Assembly: GCA_902363835.1 (NCBI GenBank)
Contig: CABJBM010000006.1
Location: forward strand, 62,001 to 126,000
Length of the DNA: 64,000 nucleotides
Direction of reading: 5' to 3'
Source: Lachnospiraceae bacterium
GTDB lineage: Bacteria > Bacillota > Clostridia > Lachnospirales > Lachnospiraceae
The notes under the pieces are model-generated. The model was given only the letters and a program-made list of their open reading frames with translations. It was not told the DNA's origin and ran no database searches. This document shows, in pieces, positions 1 through 10,444 of this stretch; the first letter of the stretch is position 1; each line of letters starts with the position of its first letter. The translations under genes and the position numbers were made by a program.

Positions 1-2120
1 TAAAAAATGTCCGTATCCAGGCGCATCTCGCCTTCCAGAGTCACAGCCTTGCGCACCCGTTGCACCCGCCGTTCCGTATTGCTGAAGGTTCCCTCCTTTT
101 CCCCATAACTGGTTCCGGGCAGAACCACATCAGCAAACTGGGCCGTTTCCGTCATAAACAGCTCCTGCACCACCAGAAACTCCAGACTTTCCAGGGACTT
201 GGCTACGTGGCCCGTATCCGGGTCAGTGACCATGGGATCTTCTCCGAAAATGTAGAGCCCTTTAATCTTCCCTTCTATGGCTCCCGGCAGCGCCTGGGTT
301 GACATAAGTCCTGTGGTTTCACTTAAGGGTACTCCCCATGCTCTTTCAAACTTTTCCCGAACTTCTTTGTTTGCCACCTTTTGATATCCCGGGAAATCAT
401 AGGGCATACATCCCATATCACAGGCACCCTGTACATTATTCTGCCCCCGGAGAGGGTTAATACCACAACCTGATTTTCCTATTTTTCCCACCGCCATTGC
501 CAGATTGGAAAGGCTCATAACGCCCTCTGTTCCTGTGGAATGCTCCGTGACACCCAGACAGTAAATAATAGGAGCTTTTTTTGCCCTGGCGTACATTCTG
601 GCGGCTTTGCGGATATCCTCCGCATCAATATGGCAAATCTGGGCAACCTTTTCCGGCGTATAATCTTTCACAATTTCAGCCAGTTCTTCAAAGCCTTCGG
701 TCCTCTCCCGTATAAAGTCCATGTCAGCAAGGCCTTCCTTGATGATGACATGGATCATTGCGTTGGCAAAAGCGATATTGGTTCCGGCTTTGATGGGCAT
801 ATGAATGACTGCATCCTTAACCAGATCGATCTTACGCGGGTCCACCACAATAATCTGCGTGCCCCTGCGGATCGCCTGCCGGATCTGTGCACCTACCACA
901 GGGTGGGCTTCCGTGGGATTGGAGCCTATGAGTAAAATCAAGTCAACGTCTTCCGTAATGTCCTGTATGGGATTTGTCATGGCTCCGGAGCCTAAGGTCG
1001 TGGCAAGACCATGAACGGAGGCGGAGTGACAGACTCTTGCACAGTTATCCACGTTATTGGTTCCAAAAGCTGCCCGCATCATTTTCTGGAACACGTAATT
1101 ATCCTCATTAGGAGCCCTTGAGCAGGAAAAGCCGGCATTGGCATCCGCGCCATACTTCTTTTTGATTTCCATAAAACGGCTGGCAATCAAATCCAGAGCC
1201 TCATCCCAGCTGGCTTTCTCAAATTTTCCGTCGCGTTTGATCAGCGGATGGGTGAGGCGGTCTCCGGAATGAATGAACTTATAGGAGCCGAACTTGCCCT
1301 TTACGCACAGCAATCCTCTGTTTGATGGTCCATCGGCCGGATCAACTCCCACAATCCGGTTGTTTTTCACCAGAAGATCCATCTGGCAGCCAGTGGCACA
1401 ATGGGGACAGGTGGTCCGCACCTTTTTAACCTCCCAGGCCCTGTAGTGTTTTTGCTGGTCCTTAGATGAGAGCGCTCCTGTGGGACAGTTTGACACACAG
1501 TTTCCGCAGGATTCGCAAATGGATTCTCTCCATGGAAGCTGATAACTGGGACTCATACGGGTATCAAAGCCGCGGTTGGAAACGCTGATAACATCCCGCC
1601 CCTGAAGCTGCTGGCACACTCTGGTACAGCGCCGGCACATAATACATTTTTCAGGATGGAAAGAAAAGAAAGGATTGCTGCGGTCCACTTCATTGGTCCC
1701 TGTTCTCTTTCCGAAAGTGAAGCTGGTTTTTTCCACACCGTATTCCAGGCAGTATTCCTGAAGCCTGCACTCCCCGTTTGATGCGCAGTCAAAGCAGCTG
1801 AGCACATGGTTGCTCAAAAGCAGATCCAGGATAAAACGCCGTGACTCCACCACCCGTTCCGACCTGGTGGACACCTTCATTCCTGCAGCACAGTGCTCGG
1901 AGCAGGAAGGAACCAGCCCTCCCTTTCTTCCTCCTTCGATTTCCACCACACACATCCGGCAGGAACCGTCGGGAACCAGCTCTTTCATATGGCAAAGGGT
2001 GGGAATCTCAATATCCAGTGCTTTACAGGCCTCCAAAATGGTTGTTCCCTTTTGCACTGCAATGGCGTGCCCGTCGATTTCCAGTTCAATCATAGAGTTG
2101 TTTTTCTCTGTTTCTGACAC
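1..2120 (-). CDS. fdhA: NAD-linked formate dehydrogenase catalytic (molybdopterin) subunit, 3' end outside window
   Basis: Oxidises formate to CO2 (or the reverse) at a Mo/W-bis-MGD site and passes electrons through Fe-S clusters to the NuoE/NuoF-like partners encoded just upstream. From the GTG start the order is: NuoG-type [2Fe-2S] domain (Cys 43/54/57/73), a His-Cys cluster segment (CFDCASNGEC), two ferredoxin-type 4Fe-4S motifs (CIMCRRCTRVC and CESCGNCVSNC), then the molybdopterin oxidoreductase domain opening with CPHCATGC. The Mo ligand lies in NCARVCHSAS and is an ordinary cysteine (TGT, 1029-1031), not selenocysteine. The GTG at 2120 is preferred because AAGGAGG sits 8 bases upstream. 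An in-frame ATG at 2141 overlaps the previous stop but has no ribosome-binding site. The reading frame is open to the window edge, so the C-terminus is missing. Family call is firm; formate as substrate is inferred from the adjacent formate channel. Confidence 0.9.
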   Translation of the reverse strand, partial: MSETEKNNSMIELEIDGHAIAVQKGTTILEACKALDIEIPTLCHMKELVPDGSCRMCVVEIEGGRKGGLVPSCSEHCAAGMKVSTRSERVVESRRFILDLLLSNHVLSCFDCASNGECRLQEYCLEYGVEKTSFTFGKRTGTNEVDRSNPFFSFHPEKCIMCRRCTRVCQQLQGRDVISVSNRGFDTRMSPSYQLPWRESICESCGNCVSNCPTGALSSKDQQKHYRAWEVKKVRTTCPHCATGCQMDLLVKNNRIVGVDPADGPSNRGLLCVKGKFGSYKFIHSGDRLTHPLIKRDGKFEKASWDEALDLIASRFMEIKKKYGADANAGFSCSRAPNEDNYVFQKMMRAAFGTNNVDNCARVCHSASVHGLATTLGSGAMTNPIQDITEDVDLILLIGSNPTEAHPVVGAQIRQAIRRGTQIIVVDPRKIDLVKDAVIHMPIKAGTNIAFANAMIHVIIKEGLADMDFIRERTEGFEELAEIVKDYTPEKVAQICHIDAEDIRKAARMYARAKKAPIIYCLGVTEHSTGTEGVMSLSNLAMAVGKIGKSGCGINPLRGQNNVQGACDMGCMPYDFPGYQKVANKEVREKFERAWGVPLSETTGLMSTQALPGAIEGKIKGLYIFGEDPMVTDPDTGHVAKSLESLEFLVVQELFMTETAQFADVVLPGTSYGEKEGTFSNTERRVQRVRKAVTLEGEMRLDTDIF

Positions 2121-2140
2121 AGTATTTTCCTCCTTCTCCA

Positions 2141-3403
2141 TTAACTGATACAGGCTTCGAATTCATCTCTGTAGCCGGCTAAGGCAGAATTCACAGAAAC
2201 TGATACCGATTGGCCAAGTCCGCATGCGGACAAATATGTGATATGTTCCAGCATTTTTTCAAGCCTTTCAAGATCTCCCGGCCTGCCCTTATGCCGCTGA
2301 AAATTCTGGAGCAGTTCCAAAAGCCGGGTGGTGCCCAGCCGGCAGGGAGTGCACTTGCCGCAGGACTCATGAACAAAAAATTCAATTACGCTTGTAATAT
2401 AATCCACAACGCTCACGCTGTCATCCATCACCACGATGGCGCCTGAGCCAACCGCCAGCTTATTTGACCAGAAATCTCCGTAATCATACAGACGGTCCTT
2501 GATCTGCTGGCTGGTTCCGATGGGACCGGATTGCCCTCCAAAATGACAGAATTTAATGGGTCTTCCTGTGGAGGTACCCCCTCCGTATTCCTCGCTGTAG
2601 AGGATCTCATCAAGAGGCATACCAAGCGGAATCTCATAAATGCCCCGGTTTTTAATATGCCCGGATAAACAGATGAGCTTGGTGCCGCCTCCATCCTTTG
2701 TGCCAAGCTGTAAAAACGCTTCTCCGCCCATATTGACGATAACGGGAACGCAGGCAAAGGATTCCACATTGTTGACCAATGTTGGCTTTAAGTAAAGTCC
2801 CACATCAGCCAGGTGGGGAGGTTTCACCCTCGGACGCCCGGTTTTGCCCTCCACTGAATTAAGAAGGGCCGAATTTTCTCCACAGACATAAGCGCCTCCG
2901 CCGGAAACAATATGAAGATTAAAGTCAAACCCGTCAATCCCCATAATCTTATTACCCAGGTATCCGGCTGCCTGGGCATTGCTTACCGCCTGATGGAATA
3001 CTGCCTGGATGTGGCGGTATTCCCCCCTGATATAAATGTAACCGTCATTGGAACCAAACACATATCCTGCAATCAGCATGCCTTCAATAATGCTGAGGGG
3101 ATCTTTCTCCAGCAGCAGCTTATCCTTAAAAGTGCCGGGCTCCCCTTCATCCGCGTTGCAGACAACGTATTTGGGAGTATCGGTGCTGCCGTATAAATGA
3201 CGCCATTTGCGGCCTAGAGGATAAGCTGCTCCGCCTCTTCCCCGAAGCAAGGCAGCATCCAGTTCACCTAAAATATCCTCTCTGTCCATTGTCACGGCCT
3301 TTTGAAGTGCTGCAAAGCCGCCGTATTTCATATATTCCTCAACCGAAGTGGGATCAGTCATTTTCCCCACCCGTTTTAAAAGGACCGGTTCTTTCATTGC
3401 CAT
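2141..3403 (-). CDS. NuoF-like NADH-binding flavoprotein subunit of the formate dehydrogenase complex
   Basis: FMN- and NAD(H)-binding subunit that exchanges electrons between the Fe-S chain and NAD. It has 420 residues. GRGGAAYP (about 55-62) and the NADEGEPGTFKD segment form the nucleotide/FMN fold, CGENSALLNSVEGK follows, and ESCGKCTPCR (346-355) plus Cys394 ligate a 4Fe-4S cluster. It is shorter than HydB/NfnB-like subunits of about 600 residues because it lacks their N-terminal thioredoxin-like and C-terminal ferredoxin extensions. The start has AAAGGAGG 7 bases upstream. It lies between the NuoE-like gene and fdhA in one operon; its stop overlaps an unused fdhA ATG. This composition is typical of soluble NAD-dependent, possibly electron-bifurcating, formate dehydrogenases of clostridia. 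Bifurcation itself cannot be read from the sequence. Confidence 0.92.
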   Translation of the reverse strand: MAMKEPVLLKRVGKMTDPTSVEEYMKYGGFAALQKAVTMDREDILGELDAALLRGRGGAAYPLGRKWRHLYGSTDTPKYVVCNADEGEPGTFKDKLLLEKDPLSIIEGMLIAGYVFGSNDGYIYIRGEYRHIQAVFHQAVSNAQAAGYLGNKIMGIDGFDFNLHIVSGGGAYVCGENSALLNSVEGKTGRPRVKPPHLADVGLYLKPTLVNNVESFACVPVIVNMGGEAFLQLGTKDGGGTKLICLSGHIKNRGIYEIPLGMPLDEILYSEEYGGGTSTGRPIKFCHFGGQSGPIGTSQQIKDRLYDYGDFWSNKLAVGSGAIVVMDDSVSVVDYITSVIEFFVHESCGKCTPCRLGTTRLLELLQNFQRHKGRPGDLERLEKMLEHITYLSACGLGQSVSVSVNSALAGYRDEFEACIS

Positions 3404-3422
3404 TGTGTTTCCTCCTTTCAGC

Positions 3423-3908
3423 CTATACGACTATTTTTCCTCTGCGCAGATCATCGATCAAAGAAGATATTTTTTCATCACTGAGATTGCCAAATACCGT
3501 ATCCTTAATCTTAATAACCGGACCAATGTCACAGGCGCCCACACACGGAATATAATGGTAGGCAAACAGACCGTCATCCGTGGTCTTTCCCATGGGCACG
3601 CCAAGCTTTTTCTCCAGAGACAAAGACACCTCTTCGGAGCGGGAAAAATGGCAGGGCGAACTGTTGCAGATTTTAAGGACAAATTCAGCCTGAGGCTTAT
3701 CCTTTAACATGGCGTAATAGCTGACAATCTCATACACCCTGGTTTCGGTCATGTGCAGCTCCTCTGCCACCATGGCCGCAGTCTCTTTGTCAATATAGCC
3801 TTCTTCCGAAGCAAATTGAAGGTCAATTAAAATTTCCAGAATATTTTCCTGTTTTGCTCTATCCTGCCGGATAATCCTCAGCTTTTCTTCCCTTACCCTT
3901 GTATTCAT
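3423..3908 (-). CDS. NuoE-like [2Fe-2S] thioredoxin-fold subunit
   Basis: Small electron-carrier subunit that docks on the NuoF-like protein. It has 161 residues: a helical N-terminal half (bundle with the ETRVYEIVSYYAML motif typical of the 24-kDa subunit) and a thioredoxin-like C-terminal half with the cluster ligands Cys81, Cys86, Cys122 and Cys126 (CNSSPC and CVGAC). The ATG has a moderate AGGG ribosome-binding site. The gene is second to last before fdhA in the same leftward operon and is separated from the NuoF-like gene by only 19 bases. Identity as a NuoE/HydC-type subunit is secure. Assignment to formate dehydrogenase rather than a hydrogenase rests on the neighbours fdhA and the formate channel. 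Confidence 0.92.
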   Translation of the reverse strand: MNTRVREEKLRIIRQDRAKQENILEILIDLQFASEEGYIDKETAAMVAEELHMTETRVYEIVSYYAMLKDKPQAEFVLKICNSSPCHFSRSEEVSLSLEKKLGVPMGKTTDDGLFAYHYIPCVGACDIGPVIKIKDTVFGNLSDEKISSLIDDLRRGKIVV

Positions 3909-3942
3909 TGCAATGACCCTTTCTTTATTTTATTTTTACTTC

Positions 3943-4731
3943 TTATTCCTTTTTGGCGTCCTCTTTCTGCCCATACATCCAGAAGCAGGGCAGGGCAAAA
4001 GCCAATGCTCCGCCAATGGCGTTACCGATAAAGACAAACACCGTATTCTGCAGGTAATTCAGCCAGGTGATCGAAGACTCGCCTGAAAAGATTGCTGCAG
4101 GAACGATAAAAGCATTTGCCACCACGTGCTGAAATCCCAAAACCACAAAAATCATAATAGGGAACCACATTCCCGCCATCTTTGCGGTAAAATCCCTGGC
4201 GCTGGCAGCAAACCATACAGCCATACAGACAAAGATATTGCAGCCGATAGCAGAAACCAGGGCCACCATAGGCGGATCGCTGATCTTGGCGTTGGCAACA
4301 GCCATGGTCTTGGCCAAAAATGCCCCTTCCGTAAGCCCCACAAAATGCCCGAAAAAGTAGGCGACAATAATGCTTCCAACCATATTTCCTGCCATAACCA
4401 CCACCCAGTTATAAATTAAGTCCCAAAAGGAAATCTTTTTCTGGAACAGACCGATGGCCATGGTCATCATATTTCCGGTGGCTAATTCTCCTCCAACCAG
4501 GACAATCCCCATAAGCCCAATGGGAAAAAGGCAGCCTCCAAGAAATGTTGCAAAGCTCCCCCACTGGGAAGGCATTGTTCCCTGAACCCGTATGCAGGCT
4601 AAAAAACCTTCTGCGATAAATGAACCGCCTAGAATAGAAAGTAAAAATAATCTTAAAAAAGACAACTTCTTTTTTATTTGGGCCTTGTCTCCCAAAATAT
4701 CCAAAACTTCTGCCGGACTAAAGAATCCCAT
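3943..4731 (-). CDS. focA: Formate/nitrite transporter (FNT) family channel, probably formate
   Basis: Integral membrane protein of 262 residues with about six hydrophobic segments, in the FNT family of pentameric channels for formate, nitrite or hydrosulfide. The pattern of small residues in the helices (SFIAEGFL, VLVGGELATGNMM, NWVVVMAGN, FVCMAVWFAASARDF, VLGFQHVVANAF, GNAIGGALAF) fits the family. It is placed between mobA and the NuoE-like gene in the formate dehydrogenase operon, which points to formate uptake or efflux. The ATG follows AGGAGGGGAA closely. The downstream NuoE-like gene begins 34 bases later, so transcription is likely shared. Substrate is inferred from context; nitrite is unlikely as no nitrite reductase is nearby. 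Confidence 0.9.
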   Translation of the reverse strand: MGFFSPAEVLDILGDKAQIKKKLSFLRLFLLSILGGSFIAEGFLACIRVQGTMPSQWGSFATFLGGCLFPIGLMGIVLVGGELATGNMMTMAIGLFQKKISFWDLIYNWVVVMAGNMVGSIIVAYFFGHFVGLTEGAFLAKTMAVANAKISDPPMVALVSAIGCNIFVCMAVWFAASARDFTAKMAGMWFPIMIFVVLGFQHVVANAFIVPAAIFSGESSITWLNYLQNTVFVFIGNAIGGALAFALPCFWMYGQKEDAKKE

Positions 4732-4739
4732 TTCCCCTC

Positions 4740-5408
4740 CTATGTAACATCATTTATTTTTGCCGTTTTCTGGTTCCATTTTTGTACATCTTCCGGTGTG
4801 TTTAAATTTACTGTGGCGTTTATTTCCGTATCGCTTAAGCAATACATTCCAACATGCAGAGCCGGAAAAGCGCTGCGAGGCTTAAGCTCTCCTTTATCCA
4901 TTTGTTTCTTAAAAACAGGAAGACAGGACTTATGGTAAAAAGCCAGCAAAGGCTCTAATTTCCCCTGATGACTGCAGACCAAAACCTGTTCCTGTTCCAG
5001 CTTCCCGTACATCCGGCCGATCAGCCCCATATCCGGTAAAGGCATATCACAGGCCATAATAAAAACGTATTCTGTTTGAACCTGTTCCAAAGCGGTGCTT
5101 ATTCCGCCCATAGGCCCCTTTTCCATATAGTGGTCCTCTAAAATGCGAAACTCCTTAAAATCCGTCCGGCCGTCAAACTTGGCTTTTGTATTGCTGACCA
5201 AAATCACCTGCTCAAACAGGCTTTGCAGTTCTTTGGCAATCTGCAGCAACAAGTACTGCTGGTCATCCATCAGAAATGCTTTATCAAAACCCATTCTCCT
5301 GCTTTTGCCTCCGCATAAAATGGCGGCCGTTACATTTTTGATTTTTTTCTCTACATTTTTGAAAGAAATCACCCCCTGTAATGATTTTCTGTGAATCCCA
5401 CCGGACAA
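4740..5408 (-). CDS. mobA: Molybdenum cofactor guanylyltransferase MobA
   Basis: Transfers GMP from GTP to molybdopterin to make the MGD cofactor needed by the formate dehydrogenase downstream. The nucleotidyltransferase signature LCGGKSRRMGFDKA lies at residues 31-44 of the longest reading, with EKGPMGGISTAL and ACDMPLP following, as in MobA and related NTP transferases. The start is uncertain: the longest form begins at a TTG (5408). A GTG 12 codons in lies directly against an AGGGG, which is too close to be a normal ribosome-binding site. Family members usually begin only 5-10 residues before the glycine loop, so the true N-terminus may be further in. First gene of the leftward formate operon, with a consensus promoter about 70 bases upstream. 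Confidence 0.88.
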   Translation of the reverse strand: MSGGIHRKSLQGVISFKNVEKKIKNVTAAILCGGKSRRMGFDKAFLMDDQQYLLLQIAKELQSLFEQVILVSNTKAKFDGRTDFKEFRILEDHYMEKGPMGGISTALEQVQTEYVFIMACDMPLPDMGLIGRMYGKLEQEQVLVCSHQGKLEPLLAFYHKSCLPVFKKQMDKGELKPRSAFPALHVGMYCLSDTEINATVNLNTPEDVQKWNQKTAKINDVT

Positions 5409-5429
5409 TGGTACCTGAAAAAGTTTTTT

Positions 5430-5468
5430 ATCTAAAAATTTTTTATTAGTAAAAAAACTTTTTTAGAT
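5430..5468. repeat. AT-only inverted repeat downstream of the formate operon promoter
   Basis: Arms ATCTAAAAA (5430-5438) and TTTTTAGAT (5460-5468) flank a 21-base A/T-rich centre that itself contains further A6/T6 symmetry. It lies about 10 bases after the -10 box, in the presumed 5' leader of mobA, where an operator or leader hairpin would sit. It has no GC clamp, so it is not a good terminator. Confidence 0.45.
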
Positions 5469-5477
5469 TGTTTTTTT

Positions 5478-5506
5478 ATATTAACACCCTAACATGCCCG
5501 TGTCAA
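5478..5506 (-). promoter_or_regulatory. Vegetative-type promoter of the formate dehydrogenase operon
   Basis: Read on the minus strand: TTGACA (5506-5501), a 17-base spacer, then TAATAT (5483-5478). It matches the housekeeping sigma consensus and fires toward mobA. No stronger promoter is visible between here and fdhA, so it probably drives all five genes. Confidence 0.7.
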
Positions 5507-5811
5507 TATGCATAAAAGAGAATAACGTTTCCATCCAATTTTGTTCACAATCTACAAGTTCAAGTTTTTTTATCCTTTTTTTGTTATGTTTTTCTCAATC
5601 TCTTTTCTATGTTTTCAAACTTTTTTTTAGATAATATCAATAATTGTGACACCAAATTACCGGATGCTTTGTTTTTTACTATTCTGTAATAAACATTAAG
5701 CCAGAGTATTCCGTACTTATGGCTACTATGGTAAGTCAGTTCGTAACCAAGGAAAATTTTTTTGTTAAATATATCACGTATTTTTAAGGATTTTCCATCT
5801 TCCTTTCCATG

Positions 5812-5840
5812 TTGAAACCATGTTAGGAAGGTGTTATAAT
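5812..5840 (+). promoter_or_regulatory. Promoter of the MobB-like gene
   Basis: TTGAAA (5812-5817), 17-base spacer, TATAAT (5835-5840), about 70 bases before the ATG at 5912. Near-consensus vegetative promoter pointing rightward. Confidence 0.75.
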
Positions 5841-5911
5841 AAAAACAATTTTTCACATAATCATACTGATTTTACAAAAAAGTGTATCAAATTAACGAGA
5901 TCGGAGCATAT

Positions 5912-6502
5912 ATGAGTACAGAAAACACAACTCTTCTGCAAGCCAGACACATGGTACTAATCGGAGCAACGGGACGGAACAGCGGTAAAACGACCCTGGC
6001 GCTTCAGATGATCCATTCCTTTAAGGATAAAATGTCGGTTGTTGCATTCAAGCTGATTACCATAAGAAATCATGGGGATATATGTCCCAGAGGCGGTCAT
6101 GGCTGTGGAATCTGCCAGGGACTGAAAGGATGCTTTGACATAACGCCTGAAACCGGCACAGGAACAAAAGATACCATGCTGCTGAAAAAGGCCGGAGCAA
6201 AACAGGTTTATCTCATCCGGGCTTATAAGGACAATTTAAGAGAGGCGTTAGAGGAGGCATTGAAATTAGTTCCGGAGGACGCTCTTATTCTATGTGAATC
6301 CAACAGTGTACGCCTGGTGGCTGAACCGGCTCTTTTTGTTATGATTCAAAGCGGCACTTCTTCCAGTATAAAGCCTACCGCAGAGGCAGTAATGGAGTAT
6401 GCAGATGTGATTCTTCCTCAAGATGAAGTTTCCTTTGCTGATTTTGTTCAAGGGGAATTGTATCGAAAAATAAAACCGTATTTTTCAGAGTCAAACCAAT
6501 AA
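5912..6502 (+). CDS. MobB-like P-loop NTPase with a four-cysteine motif
   Basis: 196 residues. The N-terminus MVLIGATGRNSGKTTLA carries a P-loop close to the NSGKTT form seen in MobB (molybdopterin-guanine dinucleotide biosynthesis protein B). Directly after it come four cysteines, Cys58, Cys65, Cys68 and Cys74 (C-x6-C-x2-C-x5-C, rich in glycine), which ordinary MobB proteins do not carry to my knowledge and which could bind zinc or an Fe-S cluster. The ATG at 5912 is chosen because GGAG lies 5 bases upstream; a GTG at 5882 would add ten residues. It is transcribed divergently from the mobA-formate dehydrogenase operon. A role in inserting or maturing the Mo/W cofactor of the formate dehydrogenase is inference from this context and the P-loop. 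Confidence 0.65.
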   Translation: MSTENTTLLQARHMVLIGATGRNSGKTTLALQMIHSFKDKMSVVAFKLITIRNHGDICPRGGHGCGICQGLKGCFDITPETGTGTKDTMLLKKAGAKQVYLIRAYKDNLREALEEALKLVPEDALILCESNSVRLVAEPALFVMIQSGTSSSIKPTAEAVMEYADVILPQDEVSFADFVQGELYRKIKPYFSESNQ

Positions 6503-6530
6503 AACGAAGGCTGTCCCAACAGTCTGTTTT
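6501..6530 (+). terminator. Weak terminator after the MobB-like gene
   Basis: Imperfect hairpin AAAACGAAGGCTGT / ACAGTCTGTTTT with a 4-base loop, starting at the stop codon and ending in a short T run. Confidence 0.4.
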
Positions 6531-7486
6531 GCTTCTGCCATTTTTTTGAATGTAATTCCGGGCACTTTTGGAACAAAGGTTTTCATCTGTATTCTTTTTT
6601 TATTCCGTCAGCTGATGGGATTCTTAATCGTTTGCGGCCTGTCCGATTTCTTATATTCATCGGCTCCCGGACAGGCGCTGCTATCTTTGCAGCGGTAATG
6701 ATCCCAATGAATCTCTAAACGCTTCTGATGTATATTGGGTTTTCCCCGTATGTTACAGTTTCCTGCCCCCTCGTGCAGATGAATACAGCCACCTATTCCG
6801 GTATAATACGGATATTCTCTCCTTGCTCTTCCATTTCCTCCTCCTGATAAATCTGATTTTCTGCTGCAATTATCCGGTCAATCTCTTTTAAGTGACTGTG
6901 GATTCTGGCATTCACGTAAAGCCTGAAACAACTGAAAGTATAGCAGTCTGGTTTATTTCCATTGAAAACGAAAAAATAGAGAACGGCGTGGTAACCGCTC
7001 TCTATTTTTTCAAGAAAAGAGTATCCCACAGGACATTTCATAGTTTGGGACACCTTCATTTTCTGTGCAGTGCAAGCACATTAACATTTAAATGCATGTT
7101 AAGGCAAATATCATTTGAATCCCTATCGGCCAGAAATACAATTGTTATAACCAATGTGTTTGTATCCCCGCTGATGACATAAATATCACCGGCTCTGTCC
7201 GGTATTTAAATAGTGTTAGGATTGAAATTGACCGCCATATGCTCAGTCCGTGATTCTCCCTGGCAGAGGCAGTGTAATGGTCGTAATCTCAGAGTTGGTG
7301 GTTTCGTTTTTTATAGAAATTAATTTATCCGAATTTATAGCATAATAGATGTTCATGTTTTCGTTTGGAACGACTGCAATTGAAGGCTTAACAGAACGCT
7401 TCCCGTGCCAATAACTGCTCTCAAATTCCATAATTGGCAATATGCTTAATAATTTTAGTCTAATCTTATATAATAATGAAGATCAT
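6503..7486. other. Stretch without a convincing gene
   Basis: Contains one strong bidirectional terminator-like hairpin (6971-7010). Two short minus-strand readings are also present. One (6793-7059) ends with a helical LYVNARIHSHLKEID segment that loosely recalls the C-terminus of TnpV-like proteins but has the hairpin inside it. The other (7243-7440) lacks a ribosome-binding site and any recognised domain. Probably decayed sequence. Confidence 0.5.
6971..7010. terminator. Bidirectional terminator hairpin
   Basis: Perfect 12-base arms AAAAAATAGAGA (6971-6982) and TCTCTATTTTTT (6999-7010), with an inner CGG/CCG pair. A/T tracts on both sides make it functional in either direction. Confidence 0.6.
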
Positions 7487-9974
<2,488 letters not shown>

Positions 9975-10312
9975 TACCGACGGAGATACGGACAAAAGGT
10001 TATACTCCATAAGGCAGAAAATAGCTACATATATGCAAAAGAGCAGGAAACAGCAGCGCTGAAAAAATTTGAGCGTACAGGATCTGTTCAAGCTACTGTG
10101 CTAATTCTTGAATATCCTTCCCAATCAACCTTACATCGGTGGTATGAACATAAAAAGTAAGTATTGAAAATAATCATGGGACACTGGCAATTCCAAACAA
10201 AGCTTCTGCAAACACACATTTTGGCAATACGCCCGAGCATTCTCGCCATCCATCTGTGGAAATGAAAATGAATGCATTACACCGTTGCTTTGAACTTGGC
10301 GAAGATTCCTGA
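9975..10312 (+). pseudogene. Remnant of an IS3-like transposase helix-turn-helix protein (orfA)
   Basis: Two frames together resemble the N-terminal DNA-binding protein of an IS3-type element. The first (stop at 10158-10160) includes ALKKFERTGSVQATVLILEY followed by PSQSTLHRWYEHKK. The second, in another frame and ending at a stop at 10310-10312, includes NTPEHSRHPSVEMKMNALHR then CFELGED. The frame change plus internal stop and the loss of everything downstream show a dead fragment. No terminal inverted repeats were found. Confidence 0.65.
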
Positions 10313-10377
10313 GATCATCCCCATCTTTATTCAGCAGTTTTTCAAATATTTGTTAAGTAGACATTAAAATATGAAAA

Positions 10378-10413
10378 AAATCGGTGCCAAGACTCATGTC
10401 TTGGCACCGATTT
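10378..10413 (-). terminator. Strong terminator of the 191-residue orphan gene
   Basis: Perfect hairpin: TCGGTGCCAAGAC (10381-10393), loop TCAT, GTCTTGGCACCGA (10398-10410). On the minus strand it is followed by T7 and lies 31 bases past the stop at 10445. Confidence 0.85.
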
Positions 10414-10444
10414 GACCATAGTATGAAATGTGGGGTATTACATA

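Larger units (their letters stand above)
5409..5911. other. Divergent intergenic region between mobA and the MobB-like gene
   Basis: About 500 AT-rich bases with promoters pointing outward on both strands and an inverted repeat near mobA. A 90-codon minus-strand reading (5584-5856) has no recognisable domain and runs over the rightward promoter, so I treat it as non-coding. Confidence 0.6.

Noticed and set aside
1029..1031. Possible selenocysteine codon in FdhA
   Set aside because: The codon is TGT (Cys) on the coding strand; no in-frame TGA lies in the Mo-ligand motif.
5584..5856. 90-codon minus-strand frame
   Set aside because: AT-rich, no recognised domain, no ribosome-binding site, and its start overlaps the consensus rightward promoter of the MobB-like gene.
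6793..7059. 88-codon minus-strand frame with a TnpV-like helical end
   Set aside because: A perfect terminator hairpin lies inside it and the N-terminal half matches nothing; at best a decayed fragment.
7243..7440. 65-codon minus-strand frame downstream of the collagen-like gene
   Set aside because: No ribosome-binding site and no domain; could be the 3' end of a lost gene but this cannot be supported.
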